Shown here piece after piece: positions 5,639 to 6,870 of a DNA stretch of 6,870 bases. The DNA is taken from assembly GCA_027031875.1 (NCBI GenBank), contig JALVPH010000012.1, forward strand, positions 1 through 6,870, written 5' to 3'. This DNA comes from Candidatus Parcubacteria bacterium. GTDB lineage: Bacteria; Patescibacteriota; Minisyncoccia; Phycocordibacterales; UBA1006. The notes beneath the pieces were generated by a model. It was given only the letters and a program-made list of their open reading frames with translations, did no database searches and was not told where the DNA came from. A program made the translations under genes and the position numbers. The number at the start of each line of letters is the position of its first letter. Within the stretch, counting starts at the first letter, position 1.

Positions 5639-6322
5639 ATGATTACCCTTCTTACAGGTGATAAAGAAAAACAAAAAGCGTATGTGAAACAGGTATGCCG
5701 TGAGAAACTTGGTGCGGAAAAGGTACACTCAATCTATCGTGATGATTTAGAGTCTCATACGCTCGAAGAAATTCTCCCCTTCCATAGTGGGCTTTTTGGT
5801 ACTCGTGAGTGTTTCATTGTGTATGACCTCTTTAAGCACTATTCACCACGTAAATTTTTTCTCCATTATAAAGATTCAGATAACCTCATTTTTCTATCAG
5901 AAGGAAAACCAACAAAAGAAGTTCTTAATTTCATAAAAGAAAATAACATTCCTGTTAAATCTTTTGAAGAAAAAAAGGAGAAAAAATGGAAAGAGAGCAA
6001 AAATTTTACCCTTGCCGATTTTGTGCTAGGAAAAAAGAAAAAAGATGCGTGGCTTCTCTATAGGGAACTCATCGAAGAAGGCTCATCCGCAGAGGAACTC
6101 CACGGAACACTCTTCTGGGCGGTGAAAAATCTTGCACTTGTGTTAGCTGGTGAAACGCGAGGAATGAAACCTTTTGTAGTAAAAAAGTATCAAGCTTTCT
6201 CACGTAATTTTTCCCAACAAGAGTTATTGGAGTATGTTACACAATTAAAGAAAATACTTCATGAGCGAGATCGCTTCTCCTCACTTGAAGAGGAATTGGA
6301 GTTATTCATTCTCTCCCATTAG
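5639..6322 (+). CDS. holA: Short DNA polymerase III delta (HolA-like) subunit
   Basis: The delta subunit opens the sliding clamp within the clamp loader. This protein has 227 residues against about 340 in typical HolA. The N-terminal domain opens with MITLLTGDKEKQKAYVKQ, followed by SGLFGTRECFIVYD (50-63) and DNLIFLSEGKPTKEVLNFIKENNIPVKSFE (81-110, cited by position), which match the HolA Rossmann-type domain; no Walker A is expected in delta. From about residue 121, LADFVLGKKKKDAWLLYREL and EELHGTLFWAVKNLALVL (152-169), then FSQQELLEYV and LHERDRF, match the C-terminal collar domain. The central lid region, usually some 80 residues, is nearly absent, reduced to the basic linker 111-120. The start at 5639 follows the promoter directly. 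FtsK lies downstream as a separate unit. The family call rests on pattern similarity only and could be a divergent paralogue. Confidence 0.65.
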   Translation: MITLLTGDKEKQKAYVKQVCREKLGAEKVHSIYRDDLESHTLEEILPFHSGLFGTRECFIVYDLFKHYSPRKFFLHYKDSDNLIFLSEGKPTKEVLNFIKENNIPVKSFEEKKEKKWKESKNFTLADFVLGKKKKDAWLLYRELIEEGSSAEELHGTLFWAVKNLALVLAGETRGMKPFVVKKYQAFSRNFSQQELLEYVTQLKKILHERDRFSSLEEELELFILSH

Positions 6323-6350
6323 TCTTCGATTGCAGAACTCTACAAGAGAC

Positions 6351-6397
6351 AAAACAGTCATTCAAACATTCAATTGAATGTTTGAATGACTGTTTTT
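6351..6397. terminator. 46-bp perfect palindrome acting as terminator
   Basis: Bases 6351-6373 are the exact reverse complement of 6374-6396, with no spacer. In RNA this gives a stem of about 21 bp with an AATT loop and a U-tract (6393-6397) in both orientations. Each arm contains CATTCAA twice, separated by one A. It ends the delta gene transcript 29 bases after the stop codon; the stem is much longer than a terminator needs. Confidence 0.75.
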
Positions 6398-6422
6398 GTG
6401 CTTATGAGAAGGAAGGTTGTAG

Positions 6423-6450
6423 TTGAAAAGCCCCTCTTTCCTGATAGACT
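6423..6450 (+). promoter_or_regulatory. Promoter of the ftsK-like gene
   Basis: TTGAAA (6423-6428, 5 of 6) and TAGACT (6445-6450, 4 of 6, preceded by TGA as an extended -10) are separated by 16 bases. The -10 ends 10 bases before the ATG at 6461. AGGA at 6451-6454 could be a Shine-Dalgarno, but would lie at or before the predicted transcript start. Confidence 0.5.
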
Positions 6451-6460
6451 AGGAAGAAGT

Positions 6461-6870
6461 ATGGCTCGTACAAAAAAGAAATCTACACAAGAAAAAAAGA
6501 ATACTTCAAAGAAGAACACACGAAAGAAAAAGAGCATACTCTCTTTTATTCGCAAGATTCCTTCTTTTTTTTCTTTTCTCGTTCCTCAACACAGATTTGC
6601 GAGAATGCTCCTCTGGTCACTCGTGTTTCTCTTCTTCACGATGTCAGGGCTCGGCATTGCAGGTCCAGCGGGTGATTGGTTCAATCGTACTTTCCTTCGT
6701 ATTCCATTTGGGTATGCGTGGGTTCTCTTTCCACTCACCTTTGTTCTTCTCCTTTGGAAAGATTTTCATCGTCTTGTATTTGGAAAACGTGAATTTTTTG
6801 CTTTTCTTGCAACGCTCCTTTTCAGTTCTGGAATTCTTTCTCTCTTCACACTCACCTCTCCAAACCCTTA
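6461..6870 (+). CDS. ftsK: FtsK-like DNA translocase, N-terminal membrane region (3' end missing)
   Basis: The visible 136 codons start with a very basic stretch (residues about 5-24, rich in Lys), then hydrophobic segments at about 48-66, 84-99 and 110-127 with SGLGIAGPAGDWFNRTFLRIPFG-type spacing between the first two: the glycine/proline-rich SGLGIAGPAGDW motif (residues 63-74) is typical of the loop after the first membrane helix of FtsK/SpoIIIE. FtsK anchors at the division septum and pumps chromosomal DNA with its C-terminal motor, which would lie beyond the right edge. The start at 6461 follows a fair promoter and an AGGA. The frame has no stop before the window ends. Without the motor domain the call depends on the membrane region, so another multi-pass protein is possible. 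Confidence 0.7.
   Translation, partial: MARTKKKSTQEKKNTSKKNTRKKKSILSFIRKIPSFFSFLVPQHRFARMLLWSLVFLFFTMSGLGIAGPAGDWFNRTFLRIPFGYAWVLFPLTFVLLLWKDFHRLVFGKREFFAFLATLLFSSGILSLFTLTSPNP

Noticed and set aside
1..6870. CRISPR array, tRNA gene or transposase
   Set aside because: No regularly spaced direct repeats, no cloverleaf and no transposase motif was seen on either strand.

Overview
The window looks like part of a small, streamlined bacterial genome, most likely a Candidate Phyla Radiation (Patescibacteria, Parcubacteria-like) chromosome. I infer this from a strongly shortened DNA polymerase III delta-like protein, a MshEN-type pilus ATPase with a lineage-specific tail, very short gaps, and genes with almost no 5' leader. 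I could run no similarity search, so the lineage is a guess from gene style.

Layout. 1-1392 (+): 3' part of a two-domain glycoside hydrolase (GH26-like followed by GH114-like), open at the left edge. 1393-1764: a 372-base gap without a protein gene. It holds two DnaA-box-like sites, a possible promoter, an 11-bp hairpin, a previously unrecognised-looking structured RNA candidate whose ends (1521-1552 and 1678-1708) pair over about 31 bp, and a textbook intrinsic terminator. 1765-4002 (+): PilB/GspE-family type IV pilus assembly ATPase with a C-terminal extension built from a 49-residue tandem repeat. 3986-4013: terminator shared with the convergent gene. 4012-4785 (-): membrane-anchored DUF3298/RsiV-like protein. 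4870-5610 (+): membrane-anchored NERD-domain, nuclease-like protein in AT-rich DNA, divergent from the previous gene. 5639-6322 (+): short HolA-like DNA polymerase III delta. 6351-6397: perfect 46-bp palindrome ending in a U-tract (terminator). 6461 to the right edge (+): N-terminal membrane part of an FtsK-like DNA translocase.

How the parts may work together. The genes are mostly separate transcription units, each with its own -10 element placed 6-11 bases before the start codon, so the mRNAs are predicted to be leaderless or nearly so. The pilus ATPase, the exported polysaccharide hydrolase and the two membrane-anchored proteins all point to the cell surface (attachment, matrix degradation, perhaps DNA uptake). 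HolA and FtsK are replication and segregation functions. The most interesting item is the structured RNA candidate at 1521-1708: all three non-Watson-Crick positions in its 25-bp core stem are G-U pairs in the + strand transcript, and its 5' arm can alternatively form a local hairpin whose loop is complementary to the 3' arm.
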